DNA of 64,000 nucleotides from Pedobacter changchengzhani (GTDB lineage Bacteria > Bacteroidota > Bacteroidia > Sphingobacteriales > Sphingobacteriaceae). The DNA is taken from positions 434,001-498,000 of the forward strand of contig NZ_SJCY01000001.1 of NCBI RefSeq assembly GCF_004354365.1, written 5' to 3'. A program made the position numbers and the translations under genes. Of this stretch, positions 37,070 through 46,260 are shown in pieces; position 1 is the first letter of the stretch, and each line of letters begins with the position of its first letter. The notes below the pieces were generated by a model. It was given only the letters and a program-made list of their open reading frames with translations. It did no database searches and was not told where the DNA came from.

Positions 37070-40000
37070 ATGAAACGTAAACTACTATCAATTGCTTTTG
37101 TATTCTTATTTTGTTCTGCTTATGCTCAGGATGTTAAAAAAGTAGATCAAAAAACTAATTTAACTTCGGTAAGCAGCAAAATTATCAGCGCAAAAAAAAT
37201 TAACCCAACCACTATCGAAGTTTTAAATGAAAACAATGAAAGGCTAACTTTCGATTTTTATGGCGACCATATCTTTCGCGTATTTCAAGATAATACTGGA
37301 GGTTTAATAAGAGACCCTCAGGCAACGCCCGAAGCAAAAATTTTAGTAGAAAATCCAAGAAGGATGCTTTCTAATTTAGTTTTAACAGATGCTAATAATA
37401 TCATTTCTATCGCTACGCCAGAGGTTGACATAAAGATTGATAAAACCACTTCGTTACTTCAGGTTTATAACCAAAAAACAAAAACTTTAGCGTTTGAAAC
37501 CTTAAAGCCAATTGTTATTAAAACAGGAAGTGTATCGTTAGAATTGAAAGAAAATCCACAAGAATATTTTTATGGCGGTGGTGTTCAAAATGGTCGTTTC
37601 TCACACAAAGGAAAAATAATTGATATAGAAAACCAAAATAGCTGGACCGATAATGGTGTAGCTTCTCCAAATCCGTACTACTGGTCTACCAACGGTTACG
37701 GGTTGATGTTTTATACTTTTAAAAAAGGACGATATGATTTTGGCGCAACCGAAAAAGGAACCGTTAGATTAAGACATGATACAGGTTATTTGGATCTTTT
37801 TGTAATGGTAAACACTGGTGCATCTTCTTTGTTAAACGATTTTTATCAGCTTACAGGAAACCCTGTTCTTTTGCCTAAATTCGGTTTTTACGAAGGCCAT
37901 TTAAATGCATATAACCGCGATTATTGGAAATTAGATTCTACGGGAATTTTGTTTGAGGATGGAAAGCGGTATAAAGAAAGTCAGAAAGATGATGGAGGGA
38001 TTAAAGAATCGCTCAATGGTGAAAAAAATAATTATCGGTTTTCTGCCCGTGGCGTTATAGATAGATATAAAGCACACGATATGCCGTTGGGCTGGATTTT
38101 GCCAAATGATGGTTACGGCGCAGGATACGGACAAACTGAAACCCTTGATGGTAATATTCAAAATTTAAAAGCGTTTGGCGATTATGCAAGAAAAAATGGT
38201 GTTCAAATAGGTTTATGGACCCAATCCGACTTACATCCAAAGCCAGAAGTTAGCGCCTTATTACAGCGAGATATTGTTAAAGAGGTAAGAGATGCAGGCG
38301 TACGTCTTTTAAAAACCGACGTGGCATGGGTAGGTGCAGGCTATTCTTTTGGTTTAAATGGCGTTGCCGATGTAGCACACATTATACCTTATTATGGCAA
38401 CAACGCTAGGCCTTTTACCATTTCTTTAGATGGATGGGCAGGTACGCAACGCTATGCAACAATATGGAGTGGCGACCAAACCGGAGGAACTTGGGAGTAT
38501 ATTCGCTTCCATATTCCAACTTATATTGGCTCGGGATTGTCTGGTCAGCCGAACATTACATCAGATATGGATGGTATTTTTGGCGGTAAAGATAAAGTTA
38601 TTAATGCCCGTGATTTTGAATGGAAAACCTTTACGCCAATGCAACTGAATATGGATGGTTGGGGCAGTAATGAGAAATATCCACACGCATTGGGCGAACC
38701 TACGGCGTCTATCAATAGAACGTATTTGAAGTTAAAATCGGCGCTTATTCCGTACTCATACAGTGTTGCCAAACAAGCTGTTAATGGTTTGCCGATTATG
38801 AGAGCGATGTTTTTGGATGATCCTAATGATTACACCCATAGCAAATCTACACAGTATCAGTACATGTACGGTCCATCGTTTTTAGTTGCGCCTATTTTTA
38901 AAGAAACACAAGCTGATGCCAATGGAAATGACATTAGAAATGGCATTTATTTACCGAAAGGAATTTGGATTGATTATTTTACAGGCACAAAATATGAAGG
39001 TAACCGCATCATCAATCATTTCGATGCACCAATATGGAAATTACCTGTATTTGTTAAAAACGGTGCCATCATTCCAATGGCAAACGCGAATAATAACGTA
39101 TCTCAAATTAATAAGAATTTGCGTATTTATGAAGTTTATCCTGCCGGTAAATCTTCGTTTACTGAATACGATGATGATGGAAATACCGAAGCCTACAAAT
39201 ATGCAAAAGGTACATCAACAGTAATTGAAAGCTCAGTAGTTAACCAAACGGCTACCATAATTGTACAATTAACTAAAGGCAATTTTGATGGTTTTGTAAA
39301 GAACAAGGCTACTGAATTTAAAGTGAATGTAAGTAAAAAGCCTCAAACTGTGGTTGCAAAAGTCGGCAACAAAATAGTTAAGCTTAAAGCCGTATTTAGC
39401 AAGCAAGATTTTTTAAATACAGCCAATGCTTATTTTTATAATGCTGCGCCAAATTTAAACGAATTCGCCACCAAAGGCAGCGATTTTGAAAAAGTTAAAA
39501 TGATTAAAAACCCGCAAGTTTGGGTAAAATTAGCTTCTAATGATGTAACCTTAAACACTACAAAATTAGAAATAACAGGGTTTGAGTTTACCACTCCGAA
39601 TGTCGATTTGGCAAAAACCGGCGCGTTAAGTGGTTTAATCAATGTAAAATTGAATGATAAAGCTACGAATGCTTTTGTTTTAAGTCCTACTTGGAACAAA
39701 GTTGCCAATGCAGATTACTATGAAATAATGTTTAACGGCATGAATTATAGTAACATTAAAGACACTACTTTTATATTAGACGATTTAAATCCTGAAACCA
39801 ACTACGCGCTTAAAGTTAGGGCAGTTAATAAAAGTGGCGTTTCTAATTGGTCAACATTGCAAGCTCAAACCAAGGCAAACCCATTGCAGTTCGCAATTCA
39901 GGGTATTGAGGCAACTACAACTGCTAAAATTCAAGGCGGTTCGGGTATCAAAAATCTTTTCGATTTTGATGAAGCCAGTACTTGGCACACGATATGGGGT

Positions 40001-40903
40001 GCTAACTCAGTGCCTCTTGATATAGTGATGGACTTGAAATCAACCAATCAACTAGATAAGTTCAAATATATGCCACGTCCTGACGGTGGCAACGGAACAT
40101 TGTTGCAAGGAACTGTTTACTATAGCGAGAGCAAAGAAAACTGGACAATGGCCGGTAAATTTGAGTGGAAAGGAACCGGCGAGGTGAAAACTTTCAATTT
40201 TGACGATAAACCAAGTGCTAGGTATATCAAAATTTCGGTTACCGATGGTGCAGGCGGTTTTGGTTCTGGTAACCAATTGTATGTTTTTAAAGTTCCTGGT
40301 TCGGCAAGTTATATACCTGGCGACATCAATATTGATGGTTTTATCGATGGTAACGATTTTACATCGTACATAAATTACACTGGTTTAATTAAAGGCGATG
40401 GCGATTTTGATGGTTATATAAGTAAAGGAGACATCAATAAAAACAATGTAATAGATGTTTATGACATTTCCGTTGTGGCTACGCAGTTAAATGGTGGTGC
40501 CGATGGTTACGATGTACCAAAAGTGGAGGGTAAGGTTGAATTAAGTACTGCAAAAGAAACCTACAAACAAGGCGAAACAATTGAAATTACTGTTAAAGGT
40601 AAAGACTTAAAATCGGTAAATGGTTTAGGTTTTGCGTTGCCATATAATCAACAAGATTATGAGTTTATCGGCGTGCAAACCGTTAACGTAAAAACGATGG
40701 AAAACTTAACTAACGATAGGTTACATACCAATGGTAAAAAGGTACTATATCCAACGTTTGTAAATGTTGGGGATAAAGAAGGCCTAAGCGGTACTAACGA
40801 CTTGTTTATTTTGAAGTTTAAAGCAAAAAAAGATTTAACTTTTAGTTTGAAATTAGAGAATGGTCTTTTGGTTGATAAAAACTTAAACACCGCTACTTTT
40901 TAG
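37070..40903 (+). CDS. GH31 alpha-glucosidase-type enzyme with Fn3, F5/8, dockerin-like and cohesin-like domains
   Basis: A 1277-residue secreted hydrolase. I start at the ATG at 37070 (MKRKLLSIAFVFLFCSAYAQ, signal peptide) rather than an upstream TTG. The GH31 module spans about 40-760. The nucleophile should be the Asp in LLKTDVAWVGAG (about 417) and the acid/base the Asp in IWSGDQTGGTWEY (about 469). A fibronectin type III domain follows (about 872-934), then an F5/8-type C domain (about 941-1077). Next are two dockerin-type calcium loops (GDINIDGFIDGNDFT and GDINKNNVIDVYDIS, about 1081-1144) and a final cohesin-like domain (about 1152-1277). No T9SS tail is visible. It probably acts on alpha-glucans or alpha-galactosides; the exact substrate is open. 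Confidence 0.9.
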   Translation: MKRKLLSIAFVFLFCSAYAQDVKKVDQKTNLTSVSSKIISAKKINPTTIEVLNENNERLTFDFYGDHIFRVFQDNTGGLIRDPQATPEAKILVENPRRMLSNLVLTDANNIISIATPEVDIKIDKTTSLLQVYNQKTKTLAFETLKPIVIKTGSVSLELKENPQEYFYGGGVQNGRFSHKGKIIDIENQNSWTDNGVASPNPYYWSTNGYGLMFYTFKKGRYDFGATEKGTVRLRHDTGYLDLFVMVNTGASSLLNDFYQLTGNPVLLPKFGFYEGHLNAYNRDYWKLDSTGILFEDGKRYKESQKDDGGIKESLNGEKNNYRFSARGVIDRYKAHDMPLGWILPNDGYGAGYGQTETLDGNIQNLKAFGDYARKNGVQIGLWTQSDLHPKPEVSALLQRDIVKEVRDAGVRLLKTDVAWVGAGYSFGLNGVADVAHIIPYYGNNARPFTISLDGWAGTQRYATIWSGDQTGGTWEYIRFHIPTYIGSGLSGQPNITSDMDGIFGGKDKVINARDFEWKTFTPMQLNMDGWGSNEKYPHALGEPTASINRTYLKLKSALIPYSYSVAKQAVNGLPIMRAMFLDDPNDYTHSKSTQYQYMYGPSFLVAPIFKETQADANGNDIRNGIYLPKGIWIDYFTGTKYEGNRIINHFDAPIWKLPVFVKNGAIIPMANANNNVSQINKNLRIYEVYPAGKSSFTEYDDDGNTEAYKYAKGTSTVIESSVVNQTATIIVQLTKGNFDGFVKNKATEFKVNVSKKPQTVVAKVGNKIVKLKAVFSKQDFLNTANAYFYNAAPNLNEFATKGSDFEKVKMIKNPQVWVKLASNDVTLNTTKLEITGFEFTTPNVDLAKTGALSGLINVKLNDKATNAFVLSPTWNKVANADYYEIMFNGMNYSNIKDTTFILDDLNPETNYALKVRAVNKSGVSNWSTLQAQTKANPLQFAIQGIEATTTAKIQGGSGIKNLFDFDEASTWHTIWGANSVPLDIVMDLKSTNQLDKFKYMPRPDGGNGTLLQGTVYYSESKENWTMAGKFEWKGTGEVKTFNFDDKPSARYIKISVTDGAGGFGSGNQLYVFKVPGSASYIPGDINIDGFIDGNDFTSYINYTGLIKGDGDFDGYISKGDINKNNVIDVYDISVVATQLNGGADGYDVPKVEGKVELSTAKETYKQGETIEITVKGKDLKSVNGLGFALPYNQQDYEFIGVQTVNVKTMENLTNDRLHTNGKKVLYPTFVNVGDKEGLSGTNDLFILKFKAKKDLTFSLKLENGLLVDKNLNTATF

Positions 40904-40917
40904 TAAAGCAAACTTTT

Positions 40918-40964
40918 AAACCGTTGTATGTGTAGAGGTTTTTCTCTGCGCATACAACGGTTTT
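40918..40964 (+). terminator. Terminator of the GH31 gene
   Basis: Stem AAACCGTTGTATG / CATACAACGGTTT with a T-rich tail, 15 bp after the stop. Confidence 0.85.
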
Positions 40965-40981
40965 GTTTTATACGGAGATTT

Positions 40982-41203
40982 TTATTTTGTGTTTATATGT
41001 TCGTCTCCGTTCAAATTAACTAAAATGTGATTATTGCTTTTTTTGGAAACAGAAGGCAGTGTTTCATCGGGAACTGAAGCCCTGCCATTTGCTGCAATCT
41101 TTTAAGTTTCTCCCGCAAAAGCCCGATTAAAAAGAGACTTAAAAGTATTTTCGCTTCTGTCAGGTTTAGAAAATTTAGCAAGTAGTGCTTTTGCTGCATC
41201 CAT
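40982..41203 (-). pseudogene. 74-codon gene interrupted by one stop codon, unrecognised
   Basis: On the minus strand from the ATG at 41203 the frame reads MDAAKALLAKFSKPDRSENT, FKSLFNRAFAGET, then TAA at 41102-41104. It continues in the same frame as KIAANGRASVPDETLPSV, SKKSNNHILVNLNGDEHINTK and a normal stop at 40982. Both halves have even, protein-like composition and no other stops, so a single nonsense mutation in a 73-residue gene is the simplest reading. I do not recognise the family. The rest of the gap to 41417 is AT-rich with no other gene. Confidence 0.6.
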
Positions 41204-41416
41204 TTAAACTCACTAAAAATGTCATATCACACCAGGTTGTGAGTAAATGTTTTACTAACTTAATGGATTGATGCATTTGAATCAACTTATTGCGGTTTTA
41301 ATTGTAAAATTTAACTTTTTTTTAATAAACCAACTTAGCATCAAAATCTTATCATAGGTCAACATTTATTAACTTACGTTTAGTTATTTTTGTTGTTGAT
41401 ATATTAAATAACAATT

Positions 41417-42001
41417 ATGAAATTAAAAATCGCTTCAATCGCTTTATTCGTTGCCTTTATTGCTTTGTCTGCTTTTAAAAGCAAAGAAAAAACCGATGCT
41501 TACATTGTGGATGCATCAAAATCGACAGTTACTTGGATTGGTAAGAAGATTACAGGATCTCACAACGGTACAATTATGTTGCAATCTGGCACCTTAAATG
41601 TAAATGGAAAGAATATAACCGGCGGTAGTTTTGTTATGGATATGACATCTATAAAAGATGCAGATGGAAGTGCTAAATTAGAAGGCCATTTAAAGGCCGA
41701 AGATTTTTTTGGTGTTGTAAAGTTTCCAACCTCAAATTTCGTAATTACTAAAGTTTTGGGTTTGGGTGCTAATGTAAAAGTAGAAGGTAATTTAACCATC
41801 AAAGGCATAACAAAACCAATAAATTTCCCTGCAATAATTAGTGTTAACAATGGTGTGGTTTCTGCTTTAGCTGGCAAAATTGTTGTGGATAGAACTAAAT
41901 ATGATATCCGCTATGGATCGAAATCTTTTTTCGATAGCATTGGCGATAAAGCAATTGACGATAATTTTGAATTGGCTGTTAAATTGGTAGCTAAGAAATA
42001 A
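41417..42001 (+). CDS. YceI-family periplasmic protein
   Basis: A 194-residue exported protein of the YceI lipocalin-like family. Its barrels bind isoprenoid chains in characterised members such as TT1927b. A short hydrophobic N-terminus (MKLKIASIALFVAFIALSAF) is followed by YIVDASKSTVTWIGKKITGSHNGTI, FVMDMTSIKDADG, LEGHLKAEDFFGVVKFPTSNFVITKV, VEGNLTIKGITKPINFPA and DRTKYDIRYGSKSFFDSIGDKAIDDNFELAVKLVA, which are the family landmarks in order. Length is typical. The bound ligand and role are unknown. It is monocistronic, with a hairpin terminator. Confidence 0.93.
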   Translation: MKLKIASIALFVAFIALSAFKSKEKTDAYIVDASKSTVTWIGKKITGSHNGTIMLQSGTLNVNGKNITGGSFVMDMTSIKDADGSAKLEGHLKAEDFFGVVKFPTSNFVITKVLGLGANVKVEGNLTIKGITKPINFPAIISVNNGVVSALAGKIVVDRTKYDIRYGSKSFFDSIGDKAIDDNFELAVKLVAKK

Positions 42002-42045
42002 GAGCCCCACCCAACCCTCCCCAGAAGGGAGGACTCATGGGTTAT

Positions 42046-42077
42046 AAAAAGGTTTCAATTTTTTTGGAACCTTTTTT
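42046..42077 (+). terminator. Terminator of the YceI gene
   Basis: AAAAAGGTT / AACCTTTTTT hairpin 45 bp after the stop; a small repeat fragment (CCCACCCAACCCTCCCC) lies between. Confidence 0.65.
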
Positions 42078-42119
42078 ATTTCTATTTTTTCTTCAGAAAA
42101 AGGTATTTAGGTTTTATTT

Positions 42120-42201
42120 TACCCTAAACCCTAAACCCTAAACCCTAAACCCTAAACCCTAAACCCTAAACCCTAAACCCTAAACCCTAAACCCTAAACC
42201 C
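42120..42201. repeat. Telomere-like heptamer array (CCCTAAA)n
   Basis: About 11.5 perfect tandem copies of CCCTAAA, identical in sequence to the plant-type telomere repeat, in the short gap between the convergent YceI and metallo-hydrolase genes. There is no single interruption across about 81 bp. Confidence 0.95.
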
Positions 42202-42203
42202 TC

Positions 42204-42971
42204 TTACCTTATCTTAAACCCGCCTTCAATTTCATCTACAAAGCCTGTTGCTGCGCTTTTGCCGTGGTAAAACAAACATTCCCAATTTTCTTCGGCCGCT
42301 CTTTTTCCAAATACCTTACGTAACTCCATCGCTTTTCTTCCGTCGAAATCGTATTTTGCTATAAAGTTTTTAACCAATTCTTCGGGTTCTGGCAAAACAT
42401 CTCCACCAAAAAATATTTTCTCATTACCTTCTGATAATAGAAAAACTTGATGATATGGGCAATGTGCGCCTGTAAGTTCGTAGGCAATGGTTTCGTTCAA
42501 ACTTCCATTTTCTTCTACAAAATGCATTTGCGCATTGCGCTGTAAAAAGTCGAAAATATCGGTGTGGTACGATGATGATTTACTGCTAAAAGCTTCTTCC
42601 CATTCGCCTCGGTTAATTACATATTCTGCATCAGGGAAACTCAATTCAAATTTACCGTCATCGTGATGATGAACCATTCCGCCAGAATGATCGTAATGTA
42701 AATGCGACATTAAAACTTTAGTTACATCTGTTGGGTCGAAGCCCGCATTGCGGATATTTTTATGTAAAATTAATTCGCCTTGATCATCACTAAAACCTAA
42801 GCCAGTATCGAATAAGATTAAATCGTTTTGCAACGCTACTAAAAATGGTTGCACATTGATGAATAAAGATGCTGGGCGATCTTTAAAGCTATGAATGGTG
42901 GAGTCGAACGGTACAAATTTCTTTGTTGCATCAACAGAATAGGTGCCTTCGAATAAGGTATGGACTTGCAT
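42204..42971 (-). CDS. MBL-fold metallo-hydrolase
   Basis: A 255-residue cytoplasmic metallo-beta-lactamase-fold enzyme. The zinc-binding motif HxHxDH is complete as HLHYDH at residues 90-95. The strand ILFDTGLGF (about 52-60) precedes it, later metal ligands are probably in TGAHCPYHQ and FFGGDVLPEPEE, and the final His in FYHGK. No signal peptide is seen. The substrate is unknown; quorum-lactonase-like and other hydrolase subfamilies share this layout. Its ATG shares one base with the stop of the Fic gene (TAATG), so the two are translationally coupled. Confidence 0.88.
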   Translation of the reverse strand: MQVHTLFEGTYSVDATKKFVPFDSTIHSFKDRPASLFINVQPFLVALQNDLILFDTGLGFSDDQGELILHKNIRNAGFDPTDVTKVLMSHLHYDHSGGMVHHHDDGKFELSFPDAEYVINRGEWEEAFSSKSSSYHTDIFDFLQRNAQMHFVEENGSLNETIAYELTGAHCPYHQVFLLSEGNEKIFFGGDVLPEPEELVKNFIAKYDFDGRKAMELRKVFGKRAAEENWECLFYHGKSAATGFVDEIEGGFKIR

Positions 42972-44356
42972 TAGTTGTTAAGGTTTGTAGCTGATTTGAT
43001 TTCGGAAATAATGTTTTTCATAACAGTTTTTACGATGTTGTTTATTTCAAAGTCTGTTAAATAACTGCCATATTGTTTTGTTATTAACTGCTCATTATTA
43101 CTTGCAAGTTCTTTAGAAAACGAAATTGAATAATGTAAATCTTCAAATTTTATCTCAACACTAAAAATTAAATTTGTAATTTCTCTAATCTTTTTAAAAG
43201 CATCAAAATCCAGTAAAATAATAGCATCAACAAAACCATATTTTGTATTGTTAATTATTTCTTCATGAAATATATTATCCAAAATTACAACCTTGTTGAA
43301 CTCCACAAGTTTAGGGATGGCATTTTCGTAATTGTTCCTGATGGCCAATGAGCCATAGGCACTTACTTCAACAAAAAACTCATTAAAGTCAGCTATTTTT
43401 TTTTCCAATGCCAAATATAATGGAATTACGCTCTTTATAATTGAATCAGCTTCAAGTTCATTAGTTCGAGTTAATTCAAAATGATTTGGCATCTGCTTCA
43501 AATCCTGTTTCAACAATTCCAATTCCTTATCTAAATCCTCATCCTCTTCAATATTTTCGCCTTTGGCCGCTTTAATGCTTAAGTTTAAACTCCATAACAA
43601 TTGGTTGCCAATGTATTCTACAAAAGCATTCAAATCTCCTGTATCTGCTTTATTTAAAGCGAATAAATATTCTTTTTTCTCACTGCTTTTTATGATGATT
43701 AATGGCAAGTTGTTTTTTGCAAGCACATAATTCATCAACAACCTTGCTGTTCTTCCGTTTCCATCATCAAAAGGATGAATCCTTACAAAACGATAATGTA
43801 AGATGGCAGCTAAAAGAACGGGATCTTCAGTTCCATTTTTTTCGTTAAACCACTTAACCAATTCCTCAATTTCATTTGAAACATTTTCTGGAGCCGAATA
43901 ACTAAATATCTCTCCATTGGTAAGCCTCACAGAATTCGGAGTTTTTTTGTATTCGCCTGGTATAATTTGTTTACGTGTAGGTTGTCCGTCTGCGGTAATT
44001 GCATCTTTCCAAAAAGGCTTAACTAAAAGTTTTTCGTTTAAACTTCTTATAAAATTTTCAGTTAAAGGTCTTTCTTCGTCGGCAGCTTCTTCTTGAATCA
44101 TCTTTAAAGCTACATCATGCGCTTGCATTTCTTGGTATTCACGATAATCGTGTGTTCCTTCCGTCTGATCAAAAATTAATAACAATTCCGTTTCGCCATA
44201 AGTAAGGGTATTCCCCTCCAAATGATTAGAATTGAAATTAAACTCTAACCTAAATTTTTTATCAAGTGTGGCTTGATATTCAGGTTTTAAGGGTTTTAGA
44301 GAATTTAATTCCTCTGTTTTCCGTTTGATTTCAGACAAAAGGTTTTTCGAAAGCAT
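42971..44356 (-). CDS. Fic-family AMP-transferase-like protein, class II
   Basis: A 461-residue cytoplasmic protein. The catalytic Fic loop is complete: HPFDDGNGR at residues 194-202, followed by TARLLMNYVL. Near the N-terminus NSNHLEGNT (Ser43...Glu47-Gly48) matches the class II inhibitory motif (S/T)xxxE(G/N), which blocks ATP binding until released. Residues of about 280-461 are a Lys/Glu-rich helical C-terminal half I cannot assign. Fic proteins usually AMPylate target proteins. The gene overlaps the MBL-fold gene by one base (TAATG), which suggests the two products are linked. It diverges from recJ with a short gap. Confidence 0.9.
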   Translation of the reverse strand: MLSKNLLSEIKRKTEELNSLKPLKPEYQATLDKKFRLEFNFNSNHLEGNTLTYGETELLLIFDQTEGTHDYREYQEMQAHDVALKMIQEEAADEERPLTENFIRSLNEKLLVKPFWKDAITADGQPTRKQIIPGEYKKTPNSVRLTNGEIFSYSAPENVSNEIEELVKWFNEKNGTEDPVLLAAILHYRFVRIHPFDDGNGRTARLLMNYVLAKNNLPLIIIKSSEKKEYLFALNKADTGDLNAFVEYIGNQLLWSLNLSIKAAKGENIEEDEDLDKELELLKQDLKQMPNHFELTRTNELEADSIIKSVIPLYLALEKKIADFNEFFVEVSAYGSLAIRNNYENAIPKLVEFNKVVILDNIFHEEIINNTKYGFVDAIILLDFDAFKKIREITNLIFSVEIKFEDLHYSISFSKELASNNEQLITKQYGSYLTDFEINNIVKTVMKNIISEIKSATNLNN

Positions 44357-44417
44357 TTTCTAAAATTTTAAATACCAATTTGTAAAAATGTATATTTACT
44401 GTTCGGAAACAAATATA

Positions 44418-46121
44418 ATGGAAAAAAGATGGGTGCTGGCATCAATTTGCAATGATGATGCGGTAACAACAATAGCAGAACAGCTCAACATAGATCAATC
44501 ACTTGCTCAAATTTTAGTACAAAGAAATATTTGCGATTTCGATCAAGCTAAAGATTTTTTCAGACCAGATTTGGCTCATCTTCACAATCCTTTTTTAATG
44601 AAGGATATGGATGTAGCAGTAGAAAGAATAGACGTTGCGTTATCTAATCACGAAAAAATTCTAATTTATGGCGATTATGACGTAGATGGAACAACCTCTG
44701 TCGCATTGGCTTTCAGCTTCTTTTCTCAACTTACCCCAAACATAGAATATTACATTCCTGATCGTTATTTGGAGGGTTACGGCATTTCTACAGCAGGAAT
44801 TGATTATGCTAAAACAAATGGTTTCTCTTTAATTATTGCGTTAGATTGTGGTATAAAATCTATTGATAAAATTGATTATGCCAATAGTGTGGGTATTGAT
44901 TTTATTATTTGCGATCATCATTTACCAGGTGATGAATTGCCAAAAGCAGTGGCAGTTTTAGATCCGAAACGGGAAGATTGTAACTATCCTTTTAAAGAAC
45001 TTGCGGGCTGTGGAATCGGTTTTAAGTTGGCTCAAGCGTATGCCCAAAAACACAACCTGCCCGAAGATAGCTACCTGCAATACCTCGATTTAGTGATGGT
45101 CAGTATTGCTGCGGATATTGTTCCGGTAGTTGATGAAAATAGAATTTTGGCCTTTCATGGGTTGAAAAAATTAAATACAAATCCTTGCGAAGGTTTACGT
45201 GCTTTAATGGAGGTTTCTGGTAAAACGGAAAACTACACCATTACCGATGTGGTTTTTACTTTAGGCCCACGCATAAATGCTGCGGGTAGAATAGACCATG
45301 CAAAACATGCTGTGGCGATGTTGCTTTGTCAAGTAAATAGCAACGCATTGGAGCAAAGTGTAGATATCAATTCGAAAAATATAGAACGACGCACTTACGA
45401 CCAAGACATTACCCGCGAAGCTTTAGCATTAATTGGCGAAAGTGAAGTTTTAATCAATAGAAAAACCACCGTTGTTTTTAACGAGAATTGGCATAAAGGC
45501 GTAATTGGTATTGTTGCATCTCGGCTTACCGAAAAATATTACCGACCTACAATTGTGCTAACAAAATCAAACGGTGTGGTTGCAGGGTCGTGCCGATCGG
45601 TAATCGGGTTCGATTTATATGAAGCACTTAGTGGTTGTGCACATTTACTCGACCAATATGGCGGTCATAAATTTGCTGCCGGTTTAACAATGCAAGAGCA
45701 TAATGTAGAAGCATTGGCAACAAAATTTGAAGAAATTGTTTCTGCATCAATTACCGAAGAACTGCTTACACCAATGATTAGGATTGATGCTGAAATAGAA
45801 CTTGCGCAAATTGATGGTAAATTTTTTAGGGTGATGGCGCAAATGGGGCCATTTGGACCAGAAAATATGGCGCCAATTTTTGTAACCAACAATGTATATT
45901 TGGCTCAAAACGCAATGAAAGTTGGGGCAAATCATTTAAAAATTAATATAAAACAACAAAATTCAGCTACTTTTGAATGCATTGCATTCGGTTTGGCAGA
46001 TTTTGAAGAACTTTTGCAACTAAACAAGCCGTTTTCTGTTTGTTATACCATAGAGGAAAATGTGTGGAGAGAGAAAAGGCGCTTGCAAATGAATATTAAG
46101 GGAATTAAGTTAGAAAGTTAA
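44418..46121 (+). CDS. recJ: Single-stranded-DNA-specific exonuclease RecJ
   Basis: RecJ degrades single-stranded DNA 5' to 3' in recombination and mismatch or base-excision repair. From the ATG at 44418 (MEKRWVLASICNDDAV) it is 567 residues; an in-frame ATG ten codons earlier exists, but the later start matches the usual N-terminus. Motifs of the DHH phosphoesterase family are clear: IYGDYDVDGTTS, IALDCGIKS, ICDHHLPGDELPKAVAVLDPKR, LAGCGIGFKLAQA and GPRINAAGRIDHA. The DHHA1 part has HKGVIGIVASRLTEKYYRPTIVL and GGHKFAAGLTM, and a C-terminal OB fold follows. Standard length and order. Confidence 0.96.
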   Translation: MEKRWVLASICNDDAVTTIAEQLNIDQSLAQILVQRNICDFDQAKDFFRPDLAHLHNPFLMKDMDVAVERIDVALSNHEKILIYGDYDVDGTTSVALAFSFFSQLTPNIEYYIPDRYLEGYGISTAGIDYAKTNGFSLIIALDCGIKSIDKIDYANSVGIDFIICDHHLPGDELPKAVAVLDPKREDCNYPFKELAGCGIGFKLAQAYAQKHNLPEDSYLQYLDLVMVSIAADIVPVVDENRILAFHGLKKLNTNPCEGLRALMEVSGKTENYTITDVVFTLGPRINAAGRIDHAKHAVAMLLCQVNSNALEQSVDINSKNIERRTYDQDITREALALIGESEVLINRKTTVVFNENWHKGVIGIVASRLTEKYYRPTIVLTKSNGVVAGSCRSVIGFDLYEALSGCAHLLDQYGGHKFAAGLTMQEHNVEALATKFEEIVSASITEELLTPMIRIDAEIELAQIDGKFFRVMAQMGPFGPENMAPIFVTNNVYLAQNAMKVGANHLKINIKQQNSATFECIAFGLADFEELLQLNKPFSVCYTIEENVWREKRRLQMNIKGIKLES

Positions 46122-46130
46122 ATACCAATC

Positions 46131-46190
46131 GTCATGCTGAACTTGTTTCAGTATCTTTTTAGAAAGACCCTGAAATAAATTCAGGGTGAC
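46131..46190. repeat. Two REP-like hairpins between recJ and lptB
   Basis: GTCATGCTGAACTTGTTTCAG at 46131 and CCCTGAAATAAATTCAGGG at about 46168-46186. Both are related to the elements at 1221 and 1651. A short CGTAAAT micro-repeat follows at about 46221-46245. Confidence 0.6.
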
Positions 46191-46260
46191 GCTATAGATA
46201 AATATACATGGTTTGGTTTACCGTAAATCGTAAATCGTAAATCAAAAATCGTAGATATAA

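Noticed and set aside
41102..41104. Programmed recoding at the internal TAA
   Set aside because: TAA is not a known selenocysteine or pyrrolysine codon and no special structure is seen; pseudogene is simpler.
42120..42201. Chromosome telomere or plant contamination
   Set aside because: The heptamer array is flanked by ordinary bacterial genes on both sides, with no break in the sequence.
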